From positions 13,932-77,931 of the forward strand of contig CAWBXZ010000008.1 of the NCBI GenBank assembly GCA_963792855.1: DNA of 64,000 bases, written 5' to 3'. This DNA is from SG8-40 sp963792855 (GTDB lineage: Bacteria > Pseudomonadota > Gammaproteobacteria > Burkholderiales > Eutrophovitaceae). The position numbers were made by a program, and so were the translations under genes. Numbering within the stretch: the stretch's first letter is position 1; each line of letters begins with the position of its first letter. A model generated the notes under the pieces. That model saw only the letters and a list, made by a program, of their open reading frames with translations, was not told the origin of the DNA and made no database searches. Positions 8,835 to 17,609 of this stretch are shown here, one piece after another.

Positions 8835-10644
8835 CGCGCCCCCGTCCGAGATAAATCCTTCTGACTTCAGAATCGCTACTCAGGTCGTCGAAATTGCCTT
8901 GTCTGAAGACACCGCCCCGGTAGAGCATGACAACCGGCGCGTCGAGCGCGCGCACGAAGGCCATATCGTGTTCGACGACGACAACGGTGTGATCGGCCGA
9001 GAGCTGGCGGATCAGTTCGAGCGTGCGTTTGCGTTCCTCCTGCGTCATTCCGGCCGCGGGTTCGTCAAACAGCATGACGGGCGGATTCTGTGCGATCAGC
9101 ATGCCGATTTCGAGCCACTGTTGCTCACCATGCGACAGATTGGCCGCCAATGCATCGCGTTTTCCGAGCAAGCCGACTGTCTCGAGAATCGTTGTCTCGG
9201 ATGCGGGTCGTTGCCTGTGCTTTCGTGGTGCTGTCAGCGCGAGCGAAATGTTCTGTCTGACTGTCAGGCCATGGAAGATGCTCGGTACCTGCAGCTTGAT
9301 GCCGAGTCCACGCCGTGCCCGCTCGTGGATGGGGGTGCCGGTCACGTCGACGCCATTGAGTTTTACCCGGCCCTGGGAAACCTTGTGGCGGCCCGACAGC
9401 AAGCCGAACAGGGTGCTCTTGCCGGCGCCGTTGGGCCCGACGATGGCCTGAATGTTGTGTTGCCCGAATTCGAGCGTGACATCCTCCAGTACGACCGAGC
9501 CGCCAAAGCGTTTCCCGACACCGAGAGCGGCAAGACTTCCGCGTGACGCCGGTGCGCTGCCATTGCGGGCTTGGACGCTCTCCGGATCTGCCGCGGTCGG
9601 CGACGGGCTTGCCGGTGCTGTCTCGCCGTTGCCTGATCGCGCGCGGCGGAGCAGGCCTTGCAACCTGGCAGTCAGTGCCGGGACGATTCCTCCGGGAAAA
9701 ACCAGAACCATGATTACCAGCATGATGCCGAGAATCAATGGCGTCTGTTGCGCGACGATCTTGTCGGCCTGATCGGAAATCCACTGCACGGCAATCACAC
9801 CGAAGAATGCGCCCAGCAGAGAACCGCGTCCGCCGACCATCACCCAGATGACGACCAGCGCGGCCTGCGGCAGGCTGAACACCGCGGGGTTGATAAAGGT
9901 ACCCCATGCGGTAAACAGTCCGCCGCCGATTCCGGCGATCGCACCACCAATGACGAACACGCCGAGCTTGTGAAAGCGCACGTCGTAGCCCAGCAGTTCC
10001 ATGCGCACTTCGTTCTCACGCAGCCCGGCGAGAATTTCGCCATATCGCCCGGTGATGAGAAACTGCACGAAGGCATAGAGCGCACCGGCGAGGCAAACGG
10101 CAAAGGTGAATAACTCCCGGTAGCTCAGTTCGCCGTCGCCAAAAGCGATTCCCGGAACCGACGGCATGCCGTTGAAGCCGCCAAGGTGTGCTGCGCCGAT
10201 TCGGTATTCCGGTCCGGCAGTGCTCGACATGACGGTATAGAGGATCAGCGTAACGGACAGTGTCACGATGGCCAGGTAGACATCGCCGACACGGCCGTAG
10301 AAGGTCACGTATCCGAGCAGTGCCGTGAACAGCGCGGCAACACAGGCACCGAGAATCAGGGCACTGAGCGTTTCACCGGTCGTGGGAAAGAAATTGAAAG
10401 CGGCAACGGCAAACGCATAGCCGCCGATACCGAAGAACGCATTTTGTCCGAAGCTGAAAATACCGGCGACGCCCCAGACCAGCGTCAGGCTGAGTGCGAG
10501 GATGCCGAAACTCAGCCACAGCGTCCATTTCAGCTCCGTTGCCGTGGACAATAACGGCGACAGGGCGAGAACCGTGATCACCACGACAAGCGGCCACAGC
10601 AATCCGCGCCGGGAAACGCTCCGCAGCCAGGGGGCGAGCGTCAT
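8821..10644 (-). CDS. Fused ABC permease (LivM/UrtC) and ATP-binding protein (LivG/UrtD)
   Basis: 607 residues. Residues about 1-335 form a LivM/UrtC-type permease with roughly ten helices (e.g. LTLVWGVAGIFSFGQNAFFGIGG). After a Pro/Ser/Ala-rich linker near 340-365, an ATPase follows with Walker A GPNGAGKSTLFGLL, signature NLSHGEQQWLEIG and Walker B PVMLFDEPAAGMT. Permease and ATPase are separate genes in most Urt/Liv systems. The fusion fixes one ATPase half to one permease half of the importer. It lies between the LivH-type permease and the LivF-type ATPase. Confidence 0.88.
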   Translation of the reverse strand: MTLAPWLRSVSRRGLLWPLVVVITVLALSPLLSTATELKWTLWLSFGILALSLTLVWGVAGIFSFGQNAFFGIGGYAFAVAAFNFFPTTGETLSALILGACVAALFTALLGYVTFYGRVGDVYLAIVTLSVTLILYTVMSSTAGPEYRIGAAHLGGFNGMPSVPGIAFGDGELSYRELFTFAVCLAGALYAFVQFLITGRYGEILAGLRENEVRMELLGYDVRFHKLGVFVIGGAIAGIGGGLFTAWGTFINPAVFSLPQAALVVIWVMVGGRGSLLGAFFGVIAVQWISDQADKIVAQQTPLILGIMLVIMVLVFPGGIVPALTARLQGLLRRARSGNGETAPASPSPTAADPESVQARNGSAPASRGSLAALGVGKRFGGSVVLEDVTLEFGQHNIQAIVGPNGAGKSTLFGLLSGRHKVSQGRVKLNGVDVTGTPIHERARRGLGIKLQVPSIFHGLTVRQNISLALTAPRKHRQRPASETTILETVGLLGKRDALAANLSHGEQQWLEIGMLIAQNPPVMLFDEPAAGMTQEERKRTLELIRQLSADHTVVVVEHDMAFVRALDAPVVMLYRGGVFRQGNFDDLSSDSEVRRIYLGRGRDAAR

Positions 10645-10773
10645 CGGAACGGGCGCCCGATTTCAACGCGGACGTTTCGGGTCGCCGCTTCTGTCATGCT
10701 CGCCTGCGTATTTCACGAGGGAATCGCTTTGCACATACGTGGCATACGTAATCGTCTTCTCGAAACATGCGGG

Positions 10774-11640
10774 CTAGAGCTGACGTGACCAGTTTGCCGA
10801 CAGCCCGCCCGGAAGCAGTCGCACCATCACGATTGCGGTGACCAGCAACGCTGTCAGGCCCCACAGGGTCGTGAACATTTGCGAGACGACGTTGGCGATA
10901 CCGCCGAGCAAGGTCGACGCCGATAACGTCCCGAGCAGGAACGCCGGCCCGCCGGTTACCACGGTCATGAATGCCTGCCCGACATAGCTTTGGCCGACAC
11001 CCGGGCTGACCGCGACCATCGGGGAAATCAGGCCGCCGCCGAGACCGGCGAGGGCGCACCCGAGGACGAATGTCGACAGGTTCACGCGGCGTACTTCGAC
11101 CCCTAGCACGCTTGCCATCTCGGGATTGTCGGAAGCCGCCCGCGCAAGCAACCCGTATCGCGTCGACTTGAACAGTGCGTAGAGCAGGGCAGTGATGAGA
11201 ACCGTCACCACCGGCAGGAACAGTGAGTATTGCGAGACGGTGTAGCTGCCGATCTCGACAAAGCCTCCCGGCGTGCCAATCCCCGGCGGGGCTGTGCCAA
11301 AGACATTGATCGCGATCTGGTAGAGGATCAGGCTGAGCCCCGATGTCACCAGCAGCGTGTCGATCAGGCGCCGTCCGTACAGCGGCCGGATGAACGCGAG
11401 TTCGACCAACACGCCTACGAGCGCACAAACCAGCGGTGCGCACAGAATCGCGAGCCATATCGGAAAACCGCCTGCTCTGACGGCAACCGTGGTCGCGAAC
11501 GCTCCGATCATCAGGAACTCGCCGTGCGCCATGTTGACAATGCGCATCAGGCCGAAAATCACGGCCAGGCCGAGCGACGTCAGCATCAGAATCGCGATGC
11601 TCGTCAGCGCCGATAACGCGATGACGATGATCTCGTCCAT
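10774..11640 (-). CDS. ABC transporter permease, LivH/UrtB type
   Basis: 288 residues, about eight transmembrane helices. The LivH/UrtB signature GLAVIFGLMRIVNMAHGEFL lies near residue 28, and a conserved GCALAGLGGGLISP lies in the C-terminal half. It is the second inner-membrane permease of the importer and pairs with the LivM-type half of the fused protein. It begins 44 bases after the binding-protein gene; the 129-base gap to the next gene is the largest inside the cluster. Confidence 0.88.
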   Translation of the reverse strand: MDEIIVIALSALTSIAILMLTSLGLAVIFGLMRIVNMAHGEFLMIGAFATTVAVRAGGFPIWLAILCAPLVCALVGVLVELAFIRPLYGRRLIDTLLVTSGLSLILYQIAINVFGTAPPGIGTPGGFVEIGSYTVSQYSLFLPVVTVLITALLYALFKSTRYGLLARAASDNPEMASVLGVEVRRVNLSTFVLGCALAGLGGGLISPMVAVSPGVGQSYVGQAFMTVVTGGPAFLLGTLSASTLLGGIANVVSQMFTTLWGLTALLVTAIVMVRLLPGGLSANWSRQL

Positions 11641-11684
11641 GCTGGTCTGCCGCCGGCCGTCCGTTAGGTCAGGTACTGATCAGA

Positions 11685-13013
11685 TCAGATGTTGGGCAAT
11701 ATCATGCGGTGCGAGTTTTTGTCCTTGCCGACCAGGTCACACGATTCCGATCCCGGTACCGTGGTAGCCGGTTGAACCTGTCGTTGTGTGTCGAGAATCT
11801 CGTACTCGCGTTTGTCGTTGACTCGAGCGAGGTTGATGTCCTGGATGTTGCGATGTGATGTCGCATCCATGAGGACCCTCCCGCTCGGGCCATTGAACGG
11901 TATTCCCGATTCCATCGCCGCGACGACCTGGTTGAGTTCCGTCGTGCCCGCCGCCTCGACTGCCATTTTCCACTGATGCCAGCCGTTCCAGACTTGCGCC
12001 GGCAGGTCCATCAGCGGCCCCGCGTCGGGATATTGCCGGCGGTACATCGACACGAACGCCTTGTTCTGTGGATAGGGAAGTGTCTCGAAGTAGGAATAGG
12101 CGACAACGATTCCATTGGTTTCCTCGGGGGCCAGAACCATTTGCTCGTTAGCCAGCCCGAAGGACGGCGACACGATGGCGATGTTGCGGTTAAGACCCGC
12201 CGCGGCAAACTGGCGGTAGAACGCCATGTGATTGCCGCCGACCAGGTTACTCATGATGACGCTCGGTTTTGCCGACTGAATCTTGCGGATCGTCGAGCCG
12301 AAATCGGAAACGTCCAGCGGGATGAATTCCACGCCTTCGATGGTGCCGCCAGCCTGCGCTACCAGAGTCTTCGTCCATGCCGTCGCGACGTGGCCGTAAA
12401 TGTAATCGGCTGCAACGACGTAGAACTTGTTGCCGGCATTCTTCACGGCCCAGTCGACGAGCGGTGTTTCCATTTGCAGGCAGTCCGAGCCCTGCATGAA
12501 GGTGAACTTGTCGCACTCGCCGCCTTCGTCCACGCTCGGGAAGAAAAGGAGTTTGTTGTTCTTGCTCAGTATTGGCCGGGCAGCCTCGCGCGAGGCGCCG
12601 GTGATGCATCCCACCACGATCGAAATGTCGTCGTTGACGCCGATTTCCTGCGCGTACCGGGAATACAACTCTATCTTCGACTGCGTGTCATATTCGTGAA
12701 GTTTCACCTGACGGCCGAGTACGCCGCCGTTTTTGTTGATGTGCTGTATCGCCATGCGCGAAACGTTCATTTCGGGAAGGCCGTAAATGCTCAGGCCGCC
12801 GGTTACGTCGAACATGCTGGCAACGTGAATCGGACCGTCGGCGGCATAGCTGCGTGAAATTCCGCCCAGCATCGCTGTTCCGGCGATGGCCGTGGAGGCC
12901 TTCAGAAACTTGCGGCGCGTTGTCCCTGCTGCAGGTGTGGTGAGTGCGCTCGATTCGTCCGGCGTCGCCTCATTGCTGGCGATCGTATCGCCTTGCTTGC
13001 CATTTACGGCCAT
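11685..13013 (-). CDS. Periplasmic substrate-binding protein of urea/short-chain amide ABC transporter (Tat-exported)
   Basis: 442 residues from the ATG at 13013, set by AAGGAGAAACAG upstream; the frame is open further 5' but without signal or RBS. A twin-arginine motif TTRRKFLKAS (RR at 33-34) precedes a hydrophobic stretch and AAD cleavage region. The body is a type I periplasmic-binding fold of the UrtA/FmdD/AmiC group: MFDVTGGLSIYG, GGVLGRQVKLHEYDTQS, VVGCITGASREAARPI, LLFFPSVDEGGEC. The group binds urea, formamide or other amides. No urease lies nearby, but an amidase is at 26456. It heads the operon. Confidence 0.86.
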   Translation of the reverse strand: MAVNGKQGDTIASNEATPDESSALTTPAAGTTRRKFLKASTAIAGTAMLGGISRSYAADGPIHVASMFDVTGGLSIYGLPEMNVSRMAIQHINKNGGVLGRQVKLHEYDTQSKIELYSRYAQEIGVNDDISIVVGCITGASREAARPILSKNNKLLFFPSVDEGGECDKFTFMQGSDCLQMETPLVDWAVKNAGNKFYVVAADYIYGHVATAWTKTLVAQAGGTIEGVEFIPLDVSDFGSTIRKIQSAKPSVIMSNLVGGNHMAFYRQFAAAGLNRNIAIVSPSFGLANEQMVLAPEETNGIVVAYSYFETLPYPQNKAFVSMYRRQYPDAGPLMDLPAQVWNGWHQWKMAVEAAGTTELNQVVAAMESGIPFNGPSGRVLMDATSHRNIQDINLARVNDKREYEILDTQRQVQPATTVPGSESCDLVGKDKNSHRMILPNI

Positions 13014-13409
13014 TCTGTTTCTCCTTCCCGGTGGGTTTCTTCTGGTTTCGTATCGTTCGGTTCTCGTTAGCGGCGGCAGGTGAGCCGCCGGACACGATTC
13101 CGGCATTGAGCGTCGTATCGGTACGCGCGGGCCAGTGTACCAGACGCTTTCGGGCGTTACGTTCCCCACGTTCTTGCCTCGCAGCGCAGAGCCTTGACAG
13201 GGGATGGCGTGCAACGCAAAGTGCCGATTCCTTCGACACCTTCTACCGCCATGGTTGTTTCCTACACCATGGTTGTCTCCTACACCATGGTTGCTTCAGT
13301 GCAGCATGGTTGCGCACGATGGTACGGTAGCATGCGAAAACCGGCAGGGCCTGCGCCTGGAACTTTGGACGACTGCCTGAACAAACTGAAAACATCACGG
13401 AGAACGAGT
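13014..13409. other. Divergent intergenic region upstream of the ABC importer and MOSC genes
   Basis: 396 bases with no convincing gene. It must carry the promoters of the minus-strand importer operon and the plus-strand MOSC gene. The only structure seen is the 18-bp tandem repeat at 13249-13302. Open frames crossing this region are in-frame extensions of the flanking genes lacking homology. Confidence 0.6.
13249..13302. repeat. Three tandem 18-bp repeats
   Basis: Consecutive units begin CCATGGTTGTTTCCTACA, CCATGGTTGTCTCCTACA and CCATGGTTGCTTCAGTGC. The first two differ at one base and the third has decayed at its 3' end; a fourth partial match (CATGGTTGCGCAC) follows at 13304. Each starts with an NcoI palindrome. 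It lies about 110 bases before the MOSC start, so it may influence that promoter or be simple slippage. Confidence 0.75.
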
Positions 13410-14273
13410 ATGGCTGAAGTGGGAACGATCAAGGAAATCTGGCGCTATCCGGTAAAGGGGATGGCGGGCGAAGCCCTTGAATCATGCGCGATCAGCGAGA
13501 ACGGGATCAATGGAGACCGCATCTGGGCGTTGCGCGACACCGCGAGAAAAGAGATCCAGAGCTGCAAGTTCCGGCCGGAATTGTTGCTTTGCACTGCGCG
13601 TTGCCGGGGAGAGCCGGCACCGGGTTCGACGAATAATGTTGACGTGACTTTCCCCGACGGCAGTGTCGTCGGCAGCGAAATCGCTGAAGTTCACCAGCGG
13701 CTGACAAAGCTGGTCGGACACAAGTCCACGCTCGAGGCGCTGCGCCCCGAATCCGAAGTCGATTTCTACAAACGTCACAAGCTCGACGACCACACGTGGC
13801 TTGAGGAACTCAAGGCGACGTTCGATCGCGAGCCGGGAGAGCCGTTGCCGGACTTCAGCCAGCTTCCGCCGCCGCTGATCGATCATGTGTCGGTTCCCGG
13901 AACGTTCTTCCTGGTCACGCCTATGCATGTGGTCACGACCGCCACGCTCGCGTACCTGAAAGCGAAGAACCCGAAAGCCGACTGGGATCGTCGCCGGTTC
14001 CGCCCCAACCTCGTGATTGAAACCGGACCCGACGCCAAAGGGCTGGCTGAGCAGGACTGGGTTGGCAAGCAAATCAGGATCGGGGACATCACCATCGACT
14101 GCGCCGGTGCCACGCCAAGATGCGGCGCGACTACCCGCGCCCAGCCGGAACTGAAGTTCGACAAGACAATCCTGCGCACCGTCGTTCGCGAAGCCGACCA
14201 GAACGTCGGTGTCTACGGCATGATTGCTGCGGGCGGACAGATCCGGGTTGGGGACAAGGTCTCTGTGGGTTGA
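13410..14273 (+). CDS. MOSC domain-containing protein
   Basis: 287 residues from the ATG at 13410 (GGAG seven bases upstream). The N-terminal beta-barrel begins TIKEIWRYPVKGMAGE, the classic MOSC N-terminal entry with YPVK. The MOSC core includes RFRPNLVIETG and CAGATPRCGATTRAQ, where the second Cys is the probable Mo-cofactor thiolate as in YcbX/mARC proteins. The C-terminus GVYGMIAAGGQIRVGDKV is also typical. Family members are sulfur-carrying or N-hydroxylated-compound-reducing molybdoenzymes. Two other molybdoenzymes are encoded in the window. Confidence 0.86.
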   Translation: MAEVGTIKEIWRYPVKGMAGEALESCAISENGINGDRIWALRDTARKEIQSCKFRPELLLCTARCRGEPAPGSTNNVDVTFPDGSVVGSEIAEVHQRLTKLVGHKSTLEALRPESEVDFYKRHKLDDHTWLEELKATFDREPGEPLPDFSQLPPPLIDHVSVPGTFFLVTPMHVVTTATLAYLKAKNPKADWDRRRFRPNLVIETGPDAKGLAEQDWVGKQIRIGDITIDCAGATPRCGATTRAQPELKFDKTILRTVVREADQNVGVYGMIAAGGQIRVGDKVSVG

Positions 14274-14304
14274 TTCGGTCCGGCGCTGGGCGCATCGACC
14301 AGAT

Positions 14305-14321
14305 ATGCGTTAACAGGCCCT
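14305..14321. repeat. 17-bp repeat ATGCGTTAACAGGCCCT, copy 2
   Basis: Exact second copy of the sequence at 5773-5789, again intergenic (between the MOSC and DUF502 genes) and in the same orientation. Flanking bases differ between copies. Confidence 0.5.
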
Positions 14322-14562
14322 GGTTCAGCGATAACGCCCGGCTTGCGACCCGGTTGAGCCGCGCGTTGCACAGGGCGCGCAGGTGTCGGGTTGAACTCGG
14401 AGCGGCCTCTTGCTGCCGGTCAAGCGATAGCCATGTGCCCGTTGTATTGCTGTGCAGGACGCGGGCCAACGGTCACCTTTTTTCTGCGCGCATGACCCGG
14501 ACACGGGCAGCTGATCACTACTCAACCAACAGGATTGGCCGTGTTGCCAACGAGGGAGCATT

Positions 14563-15148
14563 GTGAACTTTTTCAAGACAACGATTCTGGGTGGCGTCGT
14601 ATTTCTCGTGCCGGTTGTGATACTCGTCGCGGTGCTGGGCAAGGCCTATCAAATCATGATGCTGGTTGCGCAGCCGATGAGCAAATGGATACCCCTTGAT
14701 GCTGTGGGAGGTATCGCACTGGCAAACATCCTTGCCCTGGCTGCGATCGTCCTGTCCTGCTTTCTCGTTGGCCTGTTGGCCGGGGGCAAGCTCGGCCAGG
14801 GGTGTCTATCGTGCACTGGACAGCCGGATGACTGCGATACCCGGCTATGCGTTCGTCAAGGGCATCACCGAGGGCATAAGTCGTGGCGCTGAAGCTGCCA
14901 GCAGCTTCAAGCCGGTCCTTTCGCGCTTTGATGACAATGCGCAGATCAGTTTCGAAATCGAGCGCACACCCGACGGGCAGGTTGTGGTCTACCTGCCGGG
15001 GGCCCCGAATCCCTGGTCGGGCTCCGTCGTCCTGCTTGACCCGGCACGGGTGCAGAAACTGGACCTGTCGGTAGCCGATGCGGTCAGGTGCATACAGTCG
15101 CTCGGCCGGGGTTCGGCAAAATACGGAACAGCGGATCCGGCGCCTTGA
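14563..15148 (+). pseudogene. DUF502 family membrane protein, frameshifted
   Basis: The GTG start, preceded by GAGGGA, opens a two-helix N-terminus (FFKTTILGGVVFLVPVVIL and a second helix ending LVGLLAGGKLGQG). The protein then continues in the next frame as GVYRALDSRMTAIPGYAFVK and ...VVVYLPGAPNPWSGSVVLL, which is DUF502. Removing one G from the GGGG run at 14799-14802 restores about 195 residues, the usual family length. DUF502 proteins are inner-membrane proteins of unknown function. The break is a single-base indel without other damage, so a sequence error is likely. Confidence 0.78.
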
Positions 15149-15482
15149 AGCGGCCGTTGCGGCATTGCCGGCCTCGAGTGCAGGCAAGGCAAGTCCCGGC
15201 CACATCTCCGGTTCGATGCTTGCGCCGGTATTCCTTGCCGGCGGGTGGGCGTGGGCCAGTGGCGCCAGGGCACATCGGCGCAGCGCATGGCCCGCTCGCA
15301 AGCGGGCCCGGACAATCGAACGATCAGCCGACTCTTTGATGTTACGCAACATTGATCGGGGCCATCGACGCTAGACTTTTGTTTTTAGCGTTCGTAACGG
15401 ATTGGGCTCGAAAAGATTTGACTGCGCGGACGGATGCGCAAGGTCGAACAATTCGACGCTCTGATCACATAAGGAGAATGTA
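15149..15482. other. Intergenic region upstream of the macro-domain gene
   Basis: 334 bases without a supportable gene; short open frames are compositional. AT-richer sequence around 15372-15410 (TTTTGTTTTTAGCG) is the likeliest promoter zone for the macro-domain gene, and AAGGAG lies just before its start. Confidence 0.5.
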
Positions 15483-15974
15483 ATGATTCACGAAGTCGCA
15501 GGCGATATCTTGCTCACCGGAGCACAGGCCATTGCACATGGAATTGCTGCCAACGATCCGATGAGCGAAGGGCTGGCGCTATCGCTGCATGAGAAGTTTC
15601 CCTCCATGCACAAGGATTTTCACCACTGGTGTCACAACAGCCGGCCCGCACCGGGGCAGGCGTGGATGTGGGGTGGCCCGGGCGGTGTGCGCATCGTCAA
15701 TCTGATTACGCAGGAAGGCGGTTACGGACAGGGCGCGCGGCCCTACAAGGCGACGGTCAAGCATGTGCGCAACAGCCTCAAGGAACTGACCAAGATCATC
15801 GACAAGGAAGGCCTCACATCGGTGGCGTTGCCGAAACTGGCGACCGGCGTGGGCGGATTGTCATGGGATGAGGTACGTCCCGTTATCGATGAGCGATTGG
15901 GTGATCTGAAGATTCCCGTTTACCTTTACACGGAGTTTCATGCCGGACAGCGTGCGAAGGAACCCGGGGCCTGA
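15483..15974 (+). CDS. Macro domain-containing protein
   Basis: 163 residues made up of one macro domain. Features are GDILLTGAQAIAHGIAAND in the ADP-ribose-binding first loop, a central WGGPGGVRIVNLITQE, and SVALPKLATGVGGLSWDEV, the glycine-rich phosphate-binding loop. Macro domains bind or hydrolyse ADP-ribose, O-acetyl-ADP-ribose or ADP-ribose-1''-phosphate. It is a stand-alone soluble protein preceded by AAGGAGAATGTA-ATG. There is no DarT-like toxin or sirtuin partner beside it, so it is not an evident toxin-antitoxin unit. Confidence 0.85.
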   Translation: MIHEVAGDILLTGAQAIAHGIAANDPMSEGLALSLHEKFPSMHKDFHHWCHNSRPAPGQAWMWGGPGGVRIVNLITQEGGYGQGARPYKATVKHVRNSLKELTKIIDKEGLTSVALPKLATGVGGLSWDEVRPVIDERLGDLKIPVYLYTEFHAGQRAKEPGA

Positions 15975-16099
15975 TGCGGCGGCAGCCTGCGGGCTGCGGT
16001 CCTGACGGTCGCGGTTCGTAGCCGCTGCCGTTGCCGGGAAACGCGTTGGTTGCGCATGGGGCGCGCGTTACGCGCTGACCGCCTGCGGGCAAACGCGTT

Positions 16100-16309
16100 T
16101 TACAGGTCCAGTATCCAGGCGATGATTTGCTTGGCGATGAAGCCCAGCATGCCGAAGGCGAGCACAAAGAACAGCACGAAAGTGCCCAGCTTGCCTGCCT
16201 TCGACTGTTTGGCCAGGTCCCAGATGATGAACAGCATGAAGAGAATAAACGCGGTCAGCCCGAAATTCAGGCCGAAGCTGGCGATTTGCTCTTCTGTTAA
16301 TCCGAACAC
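16100..16309 (-). CDS. DUF2788 domain-containing small membrane protein
   Basis: 69 residues from a GTG start. The sequence begins with the family's FGLTEEQIASFGLNFGLT and continues with two transmembrane helices (about 14-32 and 42-66) joined by KQSKAGKLGT. The length and layout match DUF2788 exactly. Function is unknown; the family is typical of beta- and gammaproteobacteria. It follows the DUF2189 gene on the same strand with an 18-base gap, suggesting an operon. Confidence 0.82.
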   Translation of the reverse strand: MFGLTEEQIASFGLNFGLTAFILFMLFIIWDLAKQSKAGKLGTFVLFFVLAFGMLGFIAKQIIAWILDL

Positions 16310-16327
16310 GGTGACTGGTTAAACGTC

Positions 16328-17119
16328 TCAGTTGCGGGGCGGCAGACCGGATGCATCCACCACGTCCCGGTACGCATGCCAGGTTGCGTGACCGATCAAC
16401 GGGATGACCAGCACGAAACCGAACATCAGCGTCAATGCCGCGAGGCCGGTCGCGATCATGATGATGCTCGCCCAGACCACCATCGTGAACGGGTTCTCGC
16501 CGACGGCGCGGATGCTGGTGACCAGCGCCGTGACCATGTCGACGTCCTTGTCCAGCAGCATCGGCGCCGATACCACGGTGGCCGCGAATACGATTGCCGC
16601 GCCAAAGCCGCCAAGCGTGATCCACACCGGGAACAGGAATGATCCTTCCGACAGGACGATGTGGCGCAGGAAACTCTCCAGGCCGGTGATCGGTGCCTGC
16701 ACGAACAGGGCGAACAGCACGGCAGACACGAGCACCCAGCCAGTGCCTGCGATGACCAGCATCAGGCCGAGCCATACCAGCGGGCGCGTGCCGCGGCGCC
16801 ATGCCGCAATGACCTCACGCATTCCCGGTTGCTCGCCCTGTGTCAGGCGCCGGCTCAACTCGTACAGGCCGGTGGCAAGAATCGGTCCCACCAGCAGAAA
16901 GCCGGAGAATGCACCCGGCAGCAGATACCAGTAGCGCAGTGTGATCGCCAGAATGATCCAGCCACCGATGGTGACGACCACGCCATGCATCAGACTGGTC
17001 GCCGGCGTGCGCATCAGGTCTTTCCAGCCCAGCGCCAGCCAGCGAAAAGCATGGCTCGCCGGCACGTCGCGCACCGGCACGAGCGCGGGGTCAGAGTGTT
17101 CGTCAAGTGATTTGTGCAT
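16328..17119 (-). CDS. DUF2189 domain-containing integral membrane protein (second copy)
   Basis: 263 residues, paralogous to 3634-4428: FRWLALGWKDLMRTPATSL, FLLVGPILATGLYELS, a central four-helix region, APMLLDKDVDMVTALVTS and the C-terminal GHATWHAYRDVVDAS. About six helices are predicted by eye. The two copies share motifs and length but diverge elsewhere, so the duplication is old. It lies upstream of the DUF2788 gene and probably shares its transcript. Confidence 0.85.
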   Translation of the reverse strand: MHKSLDEHSDPALVPVRDVPASHAFRWLALGWKDLMRTPATSLMHGVVVTIGGWIILAITLRYWYLLPGAFSGFLLVGPILATGLYELSRRLTQGEQPGMREVIAAWRRGTRPLVWLGLMLVIAGTGWVLVSAVLFALFVQAPITGLESFLRHIVLSEGSFLFPVWITLGGFGAAIVFAATVVSAPMLLDKDVDMVTALVTSIRAVGENPFTMVVWASIIMIATGLAALTLMFGFVLVIPLIGHATWHAYRDVVDASGLPPRN

Positions 17120-17314
17120 GGTGGGCGGTGGGTTGCGCAGTGAGCGTGACGAAAGATATCAGCATCATCGCTGTAATCCGTCGCATTCCATTCATTCCGA
17201 ACCCTCTCTCTTCGTCATTAGTTCCCCTAAGCGCCAGTCTACTCCGGGAAGCGCTCTGCCGGCATTTGCAGATTGCACCATCAATATACATCGTCGTACC
17301 GCCGCCAGCGGCCC

Positions 17315-17495
17315 TAGCAGGCTGTTGAAAAGCTACTGCGCGGCCTTGATCCGGGCTTGCTCCCGAATTGATTGAAACCGGTGCTCGGAATCCTCATGTA
17401 CTGCCCGTGTACACTCCGGTTCCTGCGCTCCGGTTCTTTCCAAACAGTGCGCACCCGGCTGAAGGCCGTTCGCGACGTTTTTCAACAGCCTGCTA
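17315..17495. mobile_element. MITE-like element with 17-bp terminal inverted repeats
   Basis: 181 bases bounded by TAGCAGGCTGTTGAAAA and its exact reverse complement; the pairing runs 17 bases before diverging. There is no transposase and no long frame inside. The interior holds a short run of paired GTACTG/GTGTACACTCCGG motifs. Such TAGCAGGCTGTTGAAAA-ended elements recur between genes in proteobacteria and look like non-autonomous transposable elements. It sits in the 490-base gap between the DUF2189 and histidine kinase genes; the rest of that gap shows nothing else. Confidence 0.75.
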
Positions 17496-17609
17496 CACAA
17501 CGTGGACTCCGCACCTGCGGCGGAGTATCGTTTGTTGTAGTGTTGACAGACGATTGTGTGGGCCGTGAATGCCGTGCCCTTGGTTGAGGCAAGTTAACTC
17601 GGAGTGATC

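Noticed and set aside
14790..14812. Programmed ribosomal frameshift in DUF502
   Set aside because: No slippery heptamer plus stimulatory structure is evident, the family is not known for recoding, and similar indels occur in many unrelated genes here.
15483..15974. DarG-like antitoxin of a toxin-antitoxin pair
   Set aside because: The protein lacks the extra DarG domain and no DarT-like gene is adjacent.
17103..17291. 62-codon minus-strand ORF upstream of the MITE-like element
   Set aside because: Overlaps the start of the DUF2189 gene and shows no family or signal features.
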